A stretch of 64,000 bases of DNA from positions 602,053 through 666,052 of the forward strand of contig NZ_FNGM01000001.1 in the NCBI RefSeq assembly GCF_900102965.1. The letters run 5' to 3'. The notes under the pieces were generated by a model that searched no databases, was not told where the DNA came from, and was given only the letters and a program-made list of their open reading frames with translations. The position numbers and the translations under genes are program-made. This stretch comes from Paenibacillus jilunlii. Its GTDB lineage: Bacteria; Bacillota; Bacilli; Paenibacillales; Paenibacillaceae. Shown piece after piece: positions 63,418 through 64,000 of this stretch (position 1 is its first letter; the number at the start of each line of letters is the position of its first letter).

Positions 63418-64000
63418 TGAGCGCCTGATTCTGGAAGGAATCTCCCAAGTGGTGGATTGGGCGCAGGCGGGCACGGAGCTGGCGGGTACGGCACGCAACG
63501 GGATCGAAGCGCTGGAGCAAATAGAGCGGCTTAGCCCGGACATCGTAATCACCGATATTTCCATGCCGGGGCTGGACGGGCTTGGGCTTGTGGAACGGTG
63601 CAGTGAACTGTACCCTGCGCTAAAGTTTGTGATGCTGACCGGATACAAGGATTTCGATTATGCCTGCTCTGCCATGCAGCACGGCGTAAGACATTATCTG
63701 CTGAAGCCCTGCAATGAGCAGCAGATTCAAGAGGCGCTGACTGAGCTGGTGCAGGAGCTGAACGAACGCAACAGCCGGGAGCAGTTCATCACCGAAATGA
63801 AACACCGGCTGACCAAGGTGCTGCCGCATGTCAAAGCGCAGTTCCTGAAGGAATGGATTTCCAATAAAACTTACGGCAGCCATGATCTGGACTACTATCA
63901 GGAGCTGTTCGGCATTGAACTGGGCAGCAAAAACGTCCGGCTGATCCTCTTCAGGTTGGAGGAATCCTTTGAGTATGAGCATTTGTTCGCCCTGCAAAAT
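63392..64000 (+). CDS. YesN/AraC-type response regulator, 5' part (cut by right edge)
   Basis: Visible are 203 codons. The receiver domain spans about 1-125: YKLLLVDDERLILEGISQVV, phospho-acceptor D55 in DIVITDISMPG, TGYKDFDYA and the conserved Lys in YLLKPCNE. The region after 130 is a linker of the type found in YesN proteins; the AraC DNA-binding domain expected at the C-terminus is outside the window. It overlaps the kinase gene, with GAGAGGAG as ribosome binding site. Confidence 0.92.
   Translation, partial: MYKLLLVDDERLILEGISQVVDWAQAGTELAGTARNGIEALEQIERLSPDIVITDISMPGLDGLGLVERCSELYPALKFVMLTGYKDFDYACSAMQHGVRHYLLKPCNEQQIQEALTELVQELNERNSREQFITEMKHRLTKVLPHVKAQFLKEWISNKTYGSHDLDYYQELFGIELGSKNVRLILFRLEESFEYEHLFALQN

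Overview
The window reads as a chromosomal segment of a spore-forming, low-to-mid GC Firmicute, most likely a Paenibacillus or close relative. Supporting signs are strong AGGAGG-type ribosome binding sites, frequent TTG and GTG starts, three GerA-type germination genes, spoVM and a SpoVIF-like gene. The block from rqcH to recG also follows the Bacillus subtilis order rqcH-yloB ... yloC-remA-gmk-rpoZ-coaBC-priA-def-fmt-rsmB-rlmN-prpC-prkC-rsgA-rpe-spoVM-rpmB-yloV ... recG. I see no plasmid, phage, IS transposase, CRISPR array, rRNA or tRNA.

Layout. 1-6.4 kb: the 5' part of an ftsW gene coupled to a YugN-like gene (minus strand), an M20 amidohydrolase, a CBS-pair protein, and an XPB-type helicase overlapping a large helicase-associated partner. 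6.5-13.4 kb: ylbF (ricF) and ylbG, an intergenic zone packed with repeats, an overlapping EAL/GGDEF pair, an unrecognised small protein, a LysR regulator, a GNAT acetyltransferase, a PHP phosphoesterase and a 51-bp tandem hairpin array. 13.4-31 kb: rqcH (minus strand), a SERCA-type P-ATPase, dapF, an insertion-like operon of a solute-binding lipoprotein and a chemoreceptor, a gerA-type germinant receptor operon, a bifunctional methionine/folate enzyme, yicC, remA, gmk and rpoZ. 31-50 kb: coaBC, priA, def, fmt, rsmB, rlmN, prpC, prkC, rsgA, rpe, spoVM (26 codons), rpmB (minus strand), fakA (yloV) with a DegV/FakB protein, recG and a SpoVIF-like gene. 50-64 kb: a YitT membrane protein, the khtTU potassium/proton antiporter pair, two small uncharacterised proteins, a second P-type cation ATPase, an NlpC/P60 lipoprotein-like hydrolase, a three-gene ABC importer of the TrpXYZ type, and a YesM/YesN-like two-component pair cut by the right edge.

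How the genes fit together. The central block is a housekeeping operon set: nucleotide and CoA supply, replication restart, initiator-Met formylation and deformylation, rRNA modification, and the PrpC/PrkC phosphatase-kinase pair beside its known ribosome-assembly target RsgA. FakA and a DegV protein are adjacent, as expected for a fatty-acid kinase. Sporulation and germination functions are spread among these genes.

The least explained material is non-coding. (i) A dispersed ~50-105 bp palindromic repeat has five copies, all on the plus strand, three of them directly behind terminators and two flanking spoVM as direct repeats. (ii) Eight 51-bp tandem units each carry an 8-bp stem closed by GAAA, with a 153-bp higher-order period. 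(iii) A second dispersed ~100 bp repeat occurs at 7.4 and 50.4 kb. These are the best candidates for undescribed elements. No complete new defence or biosynthetic system is visible.
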